64,000 nt of DNA from Paracoccaceae bacterium (GTDB lineage: Bacteria > Pseudomonadota > Alphaproteobacteria > Rhodobacterales > Rhodobacteraceae): the NCBI GenBank assembly GCA_011620265.1, contig WOZM01000275.1, positions 4,865-68,864 on the forward strand. The letters run 5' to 3'. Shown here piece after piece: positions 30,205 to 43,288 of this stretch. The first letter of the stretch is position 1, and every line of letters begins with the position of its first letter. The notes beneath the pieces are model-generated. The model did no database searches and was not told the origin of the DNA. It worked only from the letters and a program-made list of their open reading frames with translations. The position numbers and the translations under genes were made by a program.

Positions 30205-31116
30205 ATGGCGACCCGCTCGCGTCTGCATATCGCGGTCTTCCTGGCGCCGGCGGTCCTCGTCTATACGGCGGTGATGATCTGGCCGCTTTTCAACACCTTG
30301 CGGTTGTCTCTTTACACCGCGGGCGACGACGGGCGGGTGTTTTCGGGGCTGGCGAACTTTCGCACGCTTCTTGGCGATCCGCGCTGGTCGGTCGCGTTCT
30401 GGAACGCGCTTGGCAACAATCTGTGGTTCTTCGTGATCCATATGCTGGTGCAGAACCCGATCGGCGTCGCACTCGCCGCGATCCTGTCGCATCCGCGCCT
30501 GCGCTTCGCGGCGCTCTACCGCTCGGCGATCTTCATCCCGACGATCCTGTCCTTCGTCATCGTCGGCTTCGCCTGGAAGCTCATCCTCTCGCCGATCTGG
30601 GGCATCGCGCCCGGGATGCTGGATGCGGTGGGGCTGAAGGCGCTGTTCGCGCCCTGGCTCGGCCGTGAGGAATACGCGCTGACGACGCTGGCGCTGATCT
30701 CGGTCTGGCAGTTCGTCGGGATCCCGATGATGCTGATCTATGCGGCCCTCCTGTCGATCCCCGAAGGGATCCTCGAGGCGGGAGAGATCGAGGGGATCAC
30801 TGGCTGGGCGGCGTTCCGGAAGATCAAGCTGCCCTTGATCCTGCCCTCGATCGGGATCATCTCGATCCTGACATTCGTCGGAAATTTCAATGCCTTCGAC
30901 CTCATATATGCGACGCAAGGCGCGCTCGCGGGGCCGGATTTCTCGACCGACATCCTGGGCACGTTCCTCTACCGCACCTTCTTCGGCTTCCAGCTCCAGC
31001 TCGGCGACCCGCATATGGGGTCGGCCATCGCCACCGCGATGTTCGCGATCATCCTCACCGGGGTCTGCATCTACCTCTTCGGGGTCCAGACGCGCATGCG
31101 GCGCTATCAGTTCTGA
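30205..31116 (+). CDS. Carbohydrate ABC transporter permease (MalF-type)
   Basis: FLAPAVLVYTAVMIWPLFNTLRLSLY; EGITGWAAFRKIKLPLILPSIGI EAA loop. Confidence 0.93.
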   Translation: MATRSRLHIAVFLAPAVLVYTAVMIWPLFNTLRLSLYTAGDDGRVFSGLANFRTLLGDPRWSVAFWNALGNNLWFFVIHMLVQNPIGVALAAILSHPRLRFAALYRSAIFIPTILSFVIVGFAWKLILSPIWGIAPGMLDAVGLKALFAPWLGREEYALTTLALISVWQFVGIPMMLIYAALLSIPEGILEAGEIEGITGWAAFRKIKLPLILPSIGIISILTFVGNFNAFDLIYATQGALAGPDFSTDILGTFLYRTFFGFQLQLGDPHMGSAIATAMFAIILTGVCIYLFGVQTRMRRYQF

Positions 31117-31125
31117 GGGAGGAAG

Positions 31126-31965
31126 ATGAACACCGCGCGCCGGAACCCCCTCAACACCGTCGCGGCCCATGCCGCGCTGATCACCTGGACGGTGATCGCG
31201 CTCTTCCCGGTCGCGGTGATCCTGATCAACTCCTTCAAGGCGCGGAAGGCGATCTTCCGCGAGCCGCTGGCGCTGCCGGATGCCGACAGTTTCTCGATGA
31301 TCGGCTACCAGACGGTGATGAAGCAGGGGGATTTCCTCCTCTACTTCCAGAATTCCTTCGTCGTCACGGTGGCGTCGCTGTTGCTCATCCTGCTCTTCGG
31401 CGCGATGGCGGCCTTCGCGCTGTCGGAATACCGCTTCCGCGGCAACACGCTGATGGGGCTTTACCTCGCGCTCGGGATCATGATTCCGATCCGCATCGGC
31501 ACGGTGGCGATCCTCGAACTGATGGTTGAGACGGGGCTCGTGAACACGCTCGCCGCGCTGATCCTCGTCTATACCGCGCAGGGCCTGCCGCTCGCGGTCT
31601 TCATCCTCAGCGAGTTCATGCGCCAGGTCTCGGACGATCTGAAGAATGCCGGCAGGATCGACGGGATGAGCGAATATGCGATCTTCTTCAAGCTGGTGCT
31701 GCCGCTGGTGCGCCCCGCCATGGCGACGGTCGCGGTCTTCAACATGATCCCGATCTGGAACGACCTCTGGTTTCCGCTGATCCTGGCGCCGGGCGAGGCG
31801 ACGAAGACGCTGACGCTCGGCTCCCAGGTCTTCATCGGCCAGTTCGTCACCGACTGGAACGCGGTCCTCTCGGCGCTGAGCCTCGCGATCCTGCCCGTGC
31901 TCGTGCTCTACGTCATCTTCTCGCGGCAGCTCATCCGCGGCATCACATCGGGAGCGGTGAAATGA
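31126..31965 (+). CDS. Carbohydrate ABC transporter permease (MalG-type)
   Basis: NAGRIDGMSEYAIFFKLVLPLVRPAMATVAVFNMIPIWNDLWFPLIL. Confidence 0.93.
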   Translation: MNTARRNPLNTVAAHAALITWTVIALFPVAVILINSFKARKAIFREPLALPDADSFSMIGYQTVMKQGDFLLYFQNSFVVTVASLLLILLFGAMAAFALSEYRFRGNTLMGLYLALGIMIPIRIGTVAILELMVETGLVNTLAALILVYTAQGLPLAVFILSEFMRQVSDDLKNAGRIDGMSEYAIFFKLVLPLVRPAMATVAVFNMIPIWNDLWFPLILAPGEATKTLTLGSQVFIGQFVTDWNAVLSALSLAILPVLVLYVIFSRQLIRGITSGAVK

Positions 31966-32993
31966 GGGTTCTCGTCGCCGGTTTGGGCAATATGGGTCTC
32001 AGCCACGCGCTCGCCCATCACCATCACCCGGAGGCGGAGATCGTCGGGCTGGTGAACCGCTCGCCGGTCGCGCTGCCGCCGGAGCTGCGATCCTATCGGT
32101 TTTTCAATGACTTCGCCGATGCTCTTGCGGCAACGCGGCCCGAGCTTGCCGTCATCGCCACCTATTCCGAAAGCCATGCCGACTATGCCTGCGCGGCGAT
32201 GGCGGCGGGCGCCCATGTCTTCGTCGAGAAGCCGCTCGCGACGACGGTGGCGGAGGCGCGCCGCGTCGTCGATACCGCGACCCGGCTCGGGCGCAAGCTC
32301 GTCGTCGGCTATATCCTCCGCCACCACCCGTCCTGGCAGCGGCTCATCGCCGAGGCGCGCGGGCTCGGCGGGCCTTACGTCTTCCGGCTGAACCTCAACC
32401 AGCAGTCGCGGGGCGCGACGTGGGAGGTCCACAAGGCGCTGATGCGGACCACCTCGCCCATCGTCGATTGCGGCGTCCACTATGTCGACGTGATGTGCCA
32501 GATCACCGACGCCGCCCCGGTGCGGGTCCACGGCATGGGGCTGCGCCTCACCGAGGAGATCGCCGCGGACATGTACAATTACGGCCAGTTCCAGGTCCTG
32601 TTCGCCGACGGCTCGGTCGGCTGGTACGAGGCCGGCTGGGGCCCGATGATGTCCGAGGTCGCCTATTTCGTGAAGGACGTGATCTCGCCCAACGGCGCGG
32701 TCTCGATCCTTTCCGGAATGCATCCGGCCTCCGACAGCGTCGACGGGCACACAAGGGTCGGAAGCCTGCGCATCCACCGCACCGGCGGCACCGACGAGGA
32801 TGTCGGTTTCCCCGCAGAGCCCGGCCATCAGGCGCTTTGCGACGCGGAACAGGCCTTTCTCCTCCGCGCCGTCGCCGAGGATCTCGACCTTGCCCGCCAC
32901 ATGGAGGATGCGGTGTCCTCGCTTGCCATCTGCCTTGCGGCGGACGAAAGCATCCGCACCGGCCGCGCCATCGACCTCGGGACTTCAACATGA
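31962..32993 (+). CDS. Gfo/Idh/MocA-family oxidoreductase
   Basis: [44 protein letters not shown] (EKP motif). Confidence 0.9.
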   Translation: MRVLVAGLGNMGLSHALAHHHHPEAEIVGLVNRSPVALPPELRSYRFFNDFADALAATRPELAVIATYSESHADYACAAMAAGAHVFVEKPLATTVAEARRVVDTATRLGRKLVVGYILRHHPSWQRLIAEARGLGGPYVFRLNLNQQSRGATWEVHKALMRTTSPIVDCGVHYVDVMCQITDAAPVRVHGMGLRLTEEIAADMYNYGQFQVLFADGSVGWYEAGWGPMMSEVAYFVKDVISPNGAVSILSGMHPASDSVDGHTRVGSLRIHRTGGTDEDVGFPAEPGHQALCDAEQAFLLRAVAEDLDLARHMEDAVSSLAICLAADESIRTGRAIDLGTST

Positions 32994-33988
32994 CCGCATT
33001 GACGCTTGAAAACATAAACAAATCCTTCGGAGACGTGCATGTCCTCAAGGATATCGACCTCCGCGTCGAGACCGGCGAGTTCATCGTCTTCGTCGGGCCG
33101 TCGGGCTGCGGGAAGTCGACGCTCCTCAGGGTCATCGCCGGGCTCGAGGATGCAAGCTCGGGGACGGTCCGGATCGGCGGCAAGGACGTCACCACGACCC
33201 CGCCCGCCAAGCGCGGCATCGCGATGGTGTTCCAGTCCTACGCGCTCTACCCGCATCTCGATGTCGAGGGCAACATGACGCTCGGACTGAAGCAGGCGGG
33301 AGAGGCGAAGCCGGTGATCGCCGAGCGCATCGCGATGGCTGCGAAGATGCTGTCGCTCGAGGAATACCTCAAGCGCCGCCCGTCGGAGCTCAGCGGCGGT
33401 CAGCGCCAGCGCGTCGCGATCGGCCGCGCCATCGTCCGCAAGCCCGAGCTTTTCCTCTTCGACGAGCCGCTCTCCAATCTCGATGCCGCGCTCAGGATGC
33501 ACATGCGTGTCGAGATCGCACGACTGCACCGCGAGCTCGGGGCGACAATCGTCTACGTCACCCATGACCAGACCGAGGCGATGACGCTCGCCGACCGGAT
33601 CGTGGTGCTGCGCGACGGACGGGTCGAGCAGGTCGGCAGCCCGATGGCGCTCTACAACGACCCCGACAACCGGTTCGTCGCGGGCTTCCTCGGCGCGCCC
33701 TCGATGAACTTCCTCGCCGCAGGGCCCCTCGGCGCCCCCGGCGCGACGCTCGGCATCCGCCCCGAGCACCTGTGCGCCGCCCATGGCGGCCGGCTCCGGG
33801 GCACCGTGACCCATGTCGAACGGCTCGGCGGCGATACCAACCTCCTCGTCACGACGGACGCCGATGCCACCCTGACCGTCCGTCTCTTCGGCCAGCACGA
33901 CCACCGCGTCGGCGAAGCCATTGCGCTCGACTACGACCCGGCCCGCGCCTTCGCGTTCGACGCCGAAGGCCGCCGCCTCCGGCCCTGA
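32990..33988 (+). CDS. Sugar ABC transporter ATP-binding protein (UgpC/MsmX-like)
   Basis: [56 protein letters not shown]-type C-terminus. Confidence 0.94.
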   Translation: MTALTLENINKSFGDVHVLKDIDLRVETGEFIVFVGPSGCGKSTLLRVIAGLEDASSGTVRIGGKDVTTTPPAKRGIAMVFQSYALYPHLDVEGNMTLGLKQAGEAKPVIAERIAMAAKMLSLEEYLKRRPSELSGGQRQRVAIGRAIVRKPELFLFDEPLSNLDAALRMHMRVEIARLHRELGATIVYVTHDQTEAMTLADRIVVLRDGRVEQVGSPMALYNDPDNRFVAGFLGAPSMNFLAAGPLGAPGATLGIRPEHLCAAHGGRLRGTVTHVERLGGDTNLLVTTDADATLTVRLFGQHDHRVGEAIALDYDPARAFAFDAEGRRLRP

Positions 33989-33993
33989 CCGGA

Positions 33994-34042
33994 GCTTCCA
34001 CCTGGATCAAATATCCCGGGGGTCCGGGGGCAGCGCCCCCGG
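33994..34042 (-). repeat. Intergenic hairpin family, copy C (reverse orientation)
   Basis: Minus strand CCGGGGGC-gct-GCCCCCGG-ACCCCCGGGATATTTGATCCAGGTGGAAG. Confidence 0.75.
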
Positions 34043-34049
34043 CCGCGCC

Positions 34050-36328
<2,279 letters not shown>

Positions 36329-36413
36329 CTCTTCATTCCAGAGGTACTGCCTGTGCAATAACGCCATTCCGCCCCGGCTTGCAACGCCCCGGCGGGAGGC
36401 GTAGCGAGGGCAC

Positions 36414-37925
36414 ATGCTGTCGCTGACCGATCCCGCCCCGTTCGACCCCTGCCCCGCGCCCTTCAACCTCGCCCGCCATGTCCTCGGCGCGGGCGGGACC
36501 CGGCCGGACCACATCGCCTTGCAGATCCTGCGGCCCGCCGGCGCGGAACGCTGGAGCTACGGGCGGCTGGAAGCGGCAGTGCGCGGGGTGGCGTCGGGTT
36601 TTCTGGCGCTGGGGCTCGTCCCCGGCGACCGGGTGATGCTGCGGCTCGGCAACGGCGTGAGCTTCCCCCTCGCCTTCCTCGGCGCGGTCGCGGCCGGGCT
36701 GGTGCCGGTGCCGACCGCGGCGGGGCTGACGCCGGGCGAGGTGGCGAAGCTCTGCGCCGCGATCGGTCCCCGGCTGATCGTCGCGGCCGAGGGTGTGGCG
36801 CTTCCCGACGACCCGCCCTGCCCGGTCCTCGCCGATGCCGAGCTTCGCGGCTTCGAGGCCCTGGCGCCCGCCGACTGGGTCATGGGCGATCCCGACCGGC
36901 TGGCCTACATCGTCTTCACCTCCGGCACCTCCGGCACGCCGCGGGCCGTCGCCCATGCCCATCGCGCGGTCTGGGCGCGGCGGATGATGGCCTCGGGCTG
37001 GATCGGCATCGGGCCGGAGGACCGGCTGATGCATGCCGGCGCGCTCAACTGGACCTACACGCTCGGCGCCGGGCTTTTCGATCCCTGGGCGGCGGGCGCC
37101 ACCGCGATGGTCGCGGCCGAAGGGGTGGAGGCGGATCATCTGCCGCTTCTGGCGAAGCGGTTCGATGCGACTGTTTTTGCCGCTGTTCCGGGCGTATACC
37201 GCCGTATCCTCGCGCAGAACGCGACGCTGTCGCTGCCCCGGCTGCGCCACGGGCTTTCGGCGGGCGAGAAGCTGCCGCTTTCGATCCGCGCGGGCTGGCG
37301 CGCCGCCACCGGCACCGACCTTCACGAGGCGATGGGGATGTCGGAATGCTCGACCTTCCTGTCGTCCTCGCCCGCCCGGCCGGCGCCCGACGGGGCGACC
37401 GGCTATCCGCAGCCGGGGCGCCGCATCGCCGTGCTCGGCCCCGACGGCGCGCCGGTGGAGCGCGGCGAACCCGGCATCCTCGCAGTGCACCGGAGCGATC
37501 CGGGCCTGTTCCTCGGCACGGTCGAAGGCGAAACAATCCGCGCACCGGAGGATGACTGGTTCCAGACCGGCGATATGGTGGTGATGGCGGAGGACGGCGC
37601 GATCACCAGTCTCGGCCGCGCCGACGACATGATCAATGCCGGCGGCTTCCGTGTCTCGCCGGTGGAGATCGAGGCGGCGCTGAACGCCCATCCCGGCGTC
37701 TCGGCCAGCGCGGCGGTGGAGCTGCCGGTCAAGGCCGATGCGACGGCGATCGCGCTCTTCTACGCGGGCGAGGCGACCGGGGACGACCTCGCCGCCCATG
37801 CCGCGACCTGCCTCGCGCGCTACAAGCAACCCCGTCTCTACCTGCGCCGCGCGGCGATTCCGGTCACCGCCAACGGCAAGATCAACCGCCGCGCATTGCG
37901 TGAGGAATGGAAGGCAAACCAATGA
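36414..37925 (+). CDS. AMP-dependent acyl-CoA synthetase/ligase
   Basis: YIVFTSGTSGTPRAVAHAHRAV, DDWFQTGDMVVMAEDGAITSLGRADDMINAGGFRVSPVEIE. Confidence 0.9.
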   Translation: MLSLTDPAPFDPCPAPFNLARHVLGAGGTRPDHIALQILRPAGAERWSYGRLEAAVRGVASGFLALGLVPGDRVMLRLGNGVSFPLAFLGAVAAGLVPVPTAAGLTPGEVAKLCAAIGPRLIVAAEGVALPDDPPCPVLADAELRGFEALAPADWVMGDPDRLAYIVFTSGTSGTPRAVAHAHRAVWARRMMASGWIGIGPEDRLMHAGALNWTYTLGAGLFDPWAAGATAMVAAEGVEADHLPLLAKRFDATVFAAVPGVYRRILAQNATLSLPRLRHGLSAGEKLPLSIRAGWRAATGTDLHEAMGMSECSTFLSSSPARPAPDGATGYPQPGRRIAVLGPDGAPVERGEPGILAVHRSDPGLFLGTVEGETIRAPEDDWFQTGDMVVMAEDGAITSLGRADDMINAGGFRVSPVEIEAALNAHPGVSASAAVELPVKADATAIALFYAGEATGDDLAAHAATCLARYKQPRLYLRRAAIPVTANGKINRRALREEWKANQ

Positions 37926-38581
37926 TCCGGCTCGATATCATCTCGGACATCGCCTGCCCCTGGTGCTATGTCGGCAAGGCCTATCTCGACCGCGCGCTCG
38001 AAGCCCATCCCGACCATCCGTTCGCGGTCGAATGGCACCCGTTCCAGCTCAACCCCGAGATGCCGAAGGCGGGGATGGACCGCCGCGCCTACATGGAGGC
38101 GAAGTTCGGCGGCAGGGAACGCGCGGTCCGCGCCTATGCGCCGCTCGTCGAACATGCCGCCGGGGCGGGGGTGGAGCTGAACCTCGACCGCATCGCCCTC
38201 CAGCCCAATACGCTCGACGCGCACCGGCTGATCCACTGGGCCGGGCTCGAGGGGCGGCAGACGGCGGTGGTCGCCGCCCTCTTCCGCGCCCTCTGGCGCG
38301 ACGGGCGCGATGTCGGCGATCCTGACGTGCTCGCCGATATCGCGGGCGAGGCCGGGCTCGACCGGACGATGATCCGGCGGCTCCTCGACGGTGACGGCGA
38401 TGCCGGGGACATCCGCGCCCGCGACGCCCATGCCCGCGAACGCGGGGTCAGCGGCGTGCCGTGCTTCGTCATCGCCAACCGGCACGTCCTGCAGGGCGCC
38501 CAGCCGGGCGAGACCTGGGGGCGGATCATCGAGGACATCAACCGGCAACTGGCCGATGCGGCCAAGTGCGACGACCGATGA
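37922..38581 (+). CDS. DsbA-family oxidoreductase (FrnE-like)
   Basis: LDIISDIACPWCYVGKAYLDRAL (CPWC); ARERGVSGVPCFVI. Confidence 0.92.
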   Translation: MIRLDIISDIACPWCYVGKAYLDRALEAHPDHPFAVEWHPFQLNPEMPKAGMDRRAYMEAKFGGRERAVRAYAPLVEHAAGAGVELNLDRIALQPNTLDAHRLIHWAGLEGRQTAVVAALFRALWRDGRDVGDPDVLADIAGEAGLDRTMIRRLLDGDGDAGDIRARDAHARERGVSGVPCFVIANRHVLQGAQPGETWGRIIEDINRQLADAAKCDDR

Positions 38582-39807
38582 CGGCCGGGACGGAGCCCGA
38601 CGCGGACGCGCCCCGCCTGCCCCTGCCCGAATTCATCGCACTTCTCGCGATGATGTTCGCGATGACGGCCTTTTCCATCGACGCGATGCTGCCCGCGATG
38701 CCGGAGATCGCGGCCGAACTCAGCCCCGGGGCGCCGAACCGGGCACAGCTCATCATCACCAGCTTCGTCTTCGGCATGGGGACGGGCACGTTCCTGACCG
38801 GCCCCCTCTCGGACGCGCTCGGCCGGCGGCCGGTGATCATCGGCGGCGTGGTGCTCTATTGCCTTGGCGCGGCCCTCGCCTGGGCGGCGCCGACGCTGGA
38901 ACTGGTTCTGGCGGCGCGGGTGCTTCAGGGCCTCGGCGTCGCGGGACCGCGCGTCGCGGCGATGGCGCTGGTGCGCGACCTCTATTCGGGGCGGCAGATG
39001 GCGCGGATCGTCTCGTTCACGATGATGATCTTCACCCTCGTCCCCGCCGTCGCGCCGCTTCTCGGCTCCTTCATCATCGCCGGCTTCGGCTGGCGCGGCA
39101 TCTTCCCGGCCTTCATCGCCTTCGCCGTCATCGCCACGACCTGGTTCTGGGCGCGCCAGGCCGAGACGCTGCCGGTCCGCTCGCGCCGGCCGTTGCGCTT
39201 CGGCACGCTCATCGCAGCGGTGCGGGAGATCCTGACCCACCGGCTCGTCCTCATGGTGATCGCCGCGATGATGCTGGCCTTCGCGAGCCTCTTCAGCGTG
39301 CTCTCCTCCACCCAGCAGGTCTTCGACCAGGGCTACGGCCTCGCCGGAAGCTTCCCGCGCTGGTTCGCGGTGATCGCGGGCGTCGCGGGCCTCGCGAGCG
39401 TGCTGAACGCGCGGCTTGTGGTGCGGCTCGGGATGCGGAGGATGGTGACCACGACCTTCGCCTTCCAGGTGGTCAATTCCGGGATCATGGTGCTGGTCTT
39501 CGCGATGGGCTGGCTGCCTGAGGCGCTGAGCTTCTGGGCCTATCTCTACTGGACGATCAGCGTTTTCTTCATGGCCGGACTGACCATCGGCAACCTCAAC
39601 GTGCTGGCGCTGGAGCCGATGGGCCATATCGCCGGCACCGCGGTCTCGGTCGTGACGGCGGTGGCGACGGTGCTGTCGGTGATCGTGGCCGTGCCGATCG
39701 GGCTTGCCTTCGACGGCACGCCGGTGCCGCTGATGGCCGGGGTCTTCGTCTGCACCGCTTTGGCGCTGCCGATCACGCTGCGCCTGCCGCGCCCGACCGA
39801 GGGCTGA
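38578..39807 (+). CDS. Bcr/CflA-family multidrug efflux MFS transporter
   Basis: DAMLPAMPEIAAELSPG, GPLSDALGRRPVIIGGVVLY. Confidence 0.9.
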   Translation: MTAGTEPDADAPRLPLPEFIALLAMMFAMTAFSIDAMLPAMPEIAAELSPGAPNRAQLIITSFVFGMGTGTFLTGPLSDALGRRPVIIGGVVLYCLGAALAWAAPTLELVLAARVLQGLGVAGPRVAAMALVRDLYSGRQMARIVSFTMMIFTLVPAVAPLLGSFIIAGFGWRGIFPAFIAFAVIATTWFWARQAETLPVRSRRPLRFGTLIAAVREILTHRLVLMVIAAMMLAFASLFSVLSSTQQVFDQGYGLAGSFPRWFAVIAGVAGLASVLNARLVVRLGMRRMVTTTFAFQVVNSGIMVLVFAMGWLPEALSFWAYLYWTISVFFMAGLTIGNLNVLALEPMGHIAGTAVSVVTAVATVLSVIVAVPIGLAFDGTPVPLMAGVFVCTALALPITLRLPRPTEG

Positions 39808-39817
39808 GCGGCGGCGG

Positions 39818-42800
39818 CTATGCCGCCTTCGCCTTCTCGGCGAGATCGCGGGCAATGGCGAAGGCGCCCTTGATCCGGTCGCTGTCCGTCGCCCAGTCGC
39901 GGCGCACGACGATCTTGTTGTCCTTGATCTTCGCGAGCCCGTTCCGGGTCTGAAGAAACTCCACCAAGCCCTTGGGATTGGGGAATTTGTCCATGTGGAA
40001 CTGTATCGTCGCCCCCTTCGGCCCGGCGTCGAGCCGGCCGATATGCGCCCGCCGGCACATCGCCTTGATCCGCATGACCAGCAGGAGCGTGTTGACCTCT
40101 TTCGGCACCGCGCCGAACCGGTCGATCAGCTCGGCGGCGAAGCCTTCGAGCTCCACCTTGGTGGTCAGCGACGACAGGCGGCGATAGAGGCCGAGCCGCA
40201 CGTCGAGGTCGGGCACGTAATCCTCGGGGATCATCACCGGCACGCCGAGATTGATCTGCGGCGACCACTGGTCATCCTCGGCCGTGGGCGTGTCGAGGTC
40301 GCCCGACTTGATCCGGGCGATCGTCTCTTCCAGCATGTGCTGGTAGAGCTCGTAGCCGACTTCGGTGATATGGCCGGACTGTTCCTCGCCGAGGATATTG
40401 CCGGCGCCGCGCAGGTCGAGATCCTGGGAGGCGAGCGAGAAGCCGGCGCCGAGGCTGTCGAGACTGCCCAGAAGCCGCAACCGCTTCTGTGCGGCGGGCG
40501 TCAGCGGTGCGCGGGGCTTCGTGGTGAGATAGCAGTAGGCGCGCAGCTTCGACCGCCCGACCCGGCCGCGGATCTGGTAGAGCTGGGCGAGGCCGAACAT
40601 ATCCGCCCGGTGAACAATCATGGTGTTCGCGGTAGGAATATCGAGGCCGCTTTCAACAATCGAGGTGGCGACGAGCACGTCGTACTTGCCGTCGTAGAAG
40701 GCGTTCATGCGGTCGTCGAGTTCGCCCGCCGCCATCTGGCCGTGGGCCACGACATGGGAGACCTCGGGCACATGGGTCTTGAGGAAGTCCTCGACCTCGG
40801 GCAGGTCGGCGATGCGGGGGACGACGTAGAACGATTGCCCGCCCCGGTACCGCTCGCGCAGGAGCGCTTCGCGGACGGTGACGCTGTCGAACTCGCTGAC
40901 ATAGGAGCGGATCGCCAGGCGGTCGACCGGCGGGGTGCCGATTATGCTGAGATCCCGGACACCTGTGAGCGACAGTTGAAGTGTGCGCGGGATCGGCGTC
41001 GCGGTCAGGGTCAGGACGTGGATCTCCGACCGCAACTCCTTCAGCCGCTCCTTGTGGCCGACACCGAAATGTTGTTCTTCATCAATGACAAGGAGGCCAA
41101 GGTTGCGAAATGTTACGGACTTTGCCAGCACCGCATGGGTGCCGATGACGATATCCACGGTGCCCTCGGCCAGCCCGTCGCGCGTCGCCTGGGCATCGCG
41201 GGCCGAGACGAAGCGCGACAGGGGCCGCACGGTGATCGCGGTGCCGCGGAAGCGTTCGGCGAAGGTCTTGAAATGCTGGCGGGCGAGCAGCGTCGTCGGC
41301 GCGATGACCGCGACCTGGACGCCCGACATCGCGGCGATGAAGGCGGCGCGCATCGCCACCTCGGTCTTGCCGAAGCCGACATCGCCCACGATGAGACGGT
41401 CCATCGGCCGGCCGGCGCCGAGATCCTCGACCACGTCCGAGATCGCGGCAAGCTGGTCGTCGGTCTCCTGATAGGGGAAGCGGGCCGAGAAGGCGTCCCA
41501 TTCGTGATGCGGCGCCTCGAGGATCGGCGCCTTGCGCAAGAGACGCTCGGCCGCGACCCGCATGAGGCGCTCGGCGATCTGGCGGATGCGCTCCTTCAGC
41601 CGCGCCTTCTTGGCCTGCCACGCCCCGCCGCCGAGCTTGTCGAGAAGCCCCTCCTCGTGGCCGTAGCGGCTGAGAAGCTCGATATTCTCCACCGGAAGGA
41701 ACAGCCGGTCGCCGCCGGCATATTCCAGCGCCACGCAGTCATGCGGCGCGCCAAGCGCGGTGATCGTCTCGAGCCCGGTATAGCGGCCGACGCCGTGATC
41801 GACATGGACGACGAGATCGCCGGGCGACAGCGACTGGGCCTCGGTGAGGAAGTTCTCGGCCTTCCGGCGTTTCTTCGCGCCCCGGATCAGCCGGTCGCCG
41901 AGCACGTCCTGTTCGGAGACGACCGTCAGCCCGTCGCCCTCGAACCCGTGTTCGAGCGCCCAGACCGCGAGGTAGAGGCCACCCTTGCCTTCAGGAACAT
42001 CGCGGATATCGCGGATCGGCGTGGCACCGACCACGTCCTCGTCCTCCAGAAGCCCTTTCAGGCGTTCCCGCGCGCCCTCGGAATAGGAGGCGACGATCAC
42101 CTGCCCGTCCGCCCGGCGCGCATTCAGATGATCGGCGAGGGCGCTGAAAAGGTTGACGTTCTCAAGCTGGCGCTCGGCCGAGAAGTTGCGCCCGATGCGC
42201 CCCCCGGCGTCCAGAACACCCGGCCCCGTCGCTTGCGGCAGCTCGACAAGCTGGATCACCCGGTGCCCGGCGACCGCCGCGTCCCAGCCGGCATCGTCGA
42301 GGTAGAGAAGCCCCGGCGCGCAGGGCTTGTAGACGGTGTCGAGCCGGTCCTTGCGCTTCATCGCCTCCAGCCGGGTGTCGTATTGATCCTCGATCCCCTC
42401 CCAGCGCGCCAGCCGCGCCGGCGTGATCCGGTCGTCGAGCATCACCGAGGCGCCGGGGAGGTAGTCGAAGAGCGTTTCCAGCCGGTCGTGGAAGAACGGC
42501 AGCCAGTGCTCCATCCCGGCATGCTTGCGGCCCGCGCTCACCGCTTCGTAGAGCGGATCGTCGGTTCCGGCGGCGCCGAACTCGATGCGGTAGGTCTGGC
42601 GGAACCGGGTGATCGCCGCCTCGTCGAGGATGATCTCGGAGACCGGCGCGAGCTCCACCACCGTCAGCTTCTCGGTCGTCCGCTGGGTCGCCGGATCGAA
42701 GCGCCGCGCCCCGTCGAGCACATCGCCGAAGAGGTCGAGCCTGACCGGCCCGCTCTCGCCCGGCGGATAGATGTCGATGATGCCGCCGCGGATCGCGTAG

Positions 42801-43258
42801 TCGCCGGGCTCCGTCACCGTGGGGCTTTGCGAAAAGCCCATGCGGACGAGGAAGTTGCGCAAGGCGGCCTCGTTGACGCGGCCACCGACCCGCGCGGTGA
42901 AGGCGGAGGCCTTCAGGACCTCGCGCGCCGGCAGTTTCTGGGTCGCCGCATTCAGTGTCGTGAGAAGGATGAAAGGGACAGGCAGGCCCTGCGCCAAGGC
43001 GGCGAGCGTCGCCATCCGCGTGGCCGAGGTGTCGGCATTGGGCGAGACCCGGTCATAGGGCAGGCAGTCCCAGGCCGGGAAGGTCAGGACCAGCGCCTCC
43101 GGCGCGAAGACGGCCAGCGCCGCCCGCATCGCCTCCATCCGCTTGTCGTCGCGCGCGACATGGAGGACGGGCACACCGCGCCCAAGCTCGCGGGCGAGGA
43201 GGCGGGCGTCATAGCCTTCGGGGGCGCCGGAGAGGGTGATATGGGGGGCTGGGGTCAT
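39818..43258 (-). CDS. mfd: Transcription-repair coupling factor Mfd
   Basis: 1146 aa; VHVDHGVGRYTGLETI, VGDVGFGKTEVAMRAAFIA, DEEQHFGVGHKERLKEL. Confidence 0.98.
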   Translation of the reverse strand: MTPAPHITLSGAPEGYDARLLARELGRGVPVLHVARDDKRMEAMRAALAVFAPEALVLTFPAWDCLPYDRVSPNADTSATRMATLAALAQGLPVPFILLTTLNAATQKLPAREVLKASAFTARVGGRVNEAALRNFLVRMGFSQSPTVTEPGDYAIRGGIIDIYPPGESGPVRLDLFGDVLDGARRFDPATQRTTEKLTVVELAPVSEIILDEAAITRFRQTYRIEFGAAGTDDPLYEAVSAGRKHAGMEHWLPFFHDRLETLFDYLPGASVMLDDRITPARLARWEGIEDQYDTRLEAMKRKDRLDTVYKPCAPGLLYLDDAGWDAAVAGHRVIQLVELPQATGPGVLDAGGRIGRNFSAERQLENVNLFSALADHLNARRADGQVIVASYSEGARERLKGLLEDEDVVGATPIRDIRDVPEGKGGLYLAVWALEHGFEGDGLTVVSEQDVLGDRLIRGAKKRRKAENFLTEAQSLSPGDLVVHVDHGVGRYTGLETITALGAPHDCVALEYAGGDRLFLPVENIELLSRYGHEEGLLDKLGGGAWQAKKARLKERIRQIAERLMRVAAERLLRKAPILEAPHHEWDAFSARFPYQETDDQLAAISDVVEDLGAGRPMDRLIVGDVGFGKTEVAMRAAFIAAMSGVQVAVIAPTTLLARQHFKTFAERFRGTAITVRPLSRFVSARDAQATRDGLAEGTVDIVIGTHAVLAKSVTFRNLGLLVIDEEQHFGVGHKERLKELRSEIHVLTLTATPIPRTLQLSLTGVRDLSIIGTPPVDRLAIRSYVSEFDSVTVREALLRERYRGGQSFYVVPRIADLPEVEDFLKTHVPEVSHVVAHGQMAAGELDDRMNAFYDGKYDVLVATSIVESGLDIPTANTMIVHRADMFGLAQLYQIRGRVGRSKLRAYCYLTTKPRAPLTPAAQKRLRLLGSLDSLGAGFSLASQDLDLRGAGNILGEEQSGHITEVGYELYQHMLEETIARIKSGDLDTPTAEDDQWSPQINLGVPVMIPEDYVPDLDVRLGLYRRLSSLTTKVELEGFAAELIDRFGAVPKEVNTLLLVMRIKAMCRRAHIGRLDAGPKGATIQFHMDKFPNPKGLVEFLQTRNGLAKIKDNKIVVRRDWATDSDRIKGAFAIARDLAEKAKAA

Positions 43259-43288
43259 CGCCCTGACCTATCTTTCCCGCCGCCGGTG

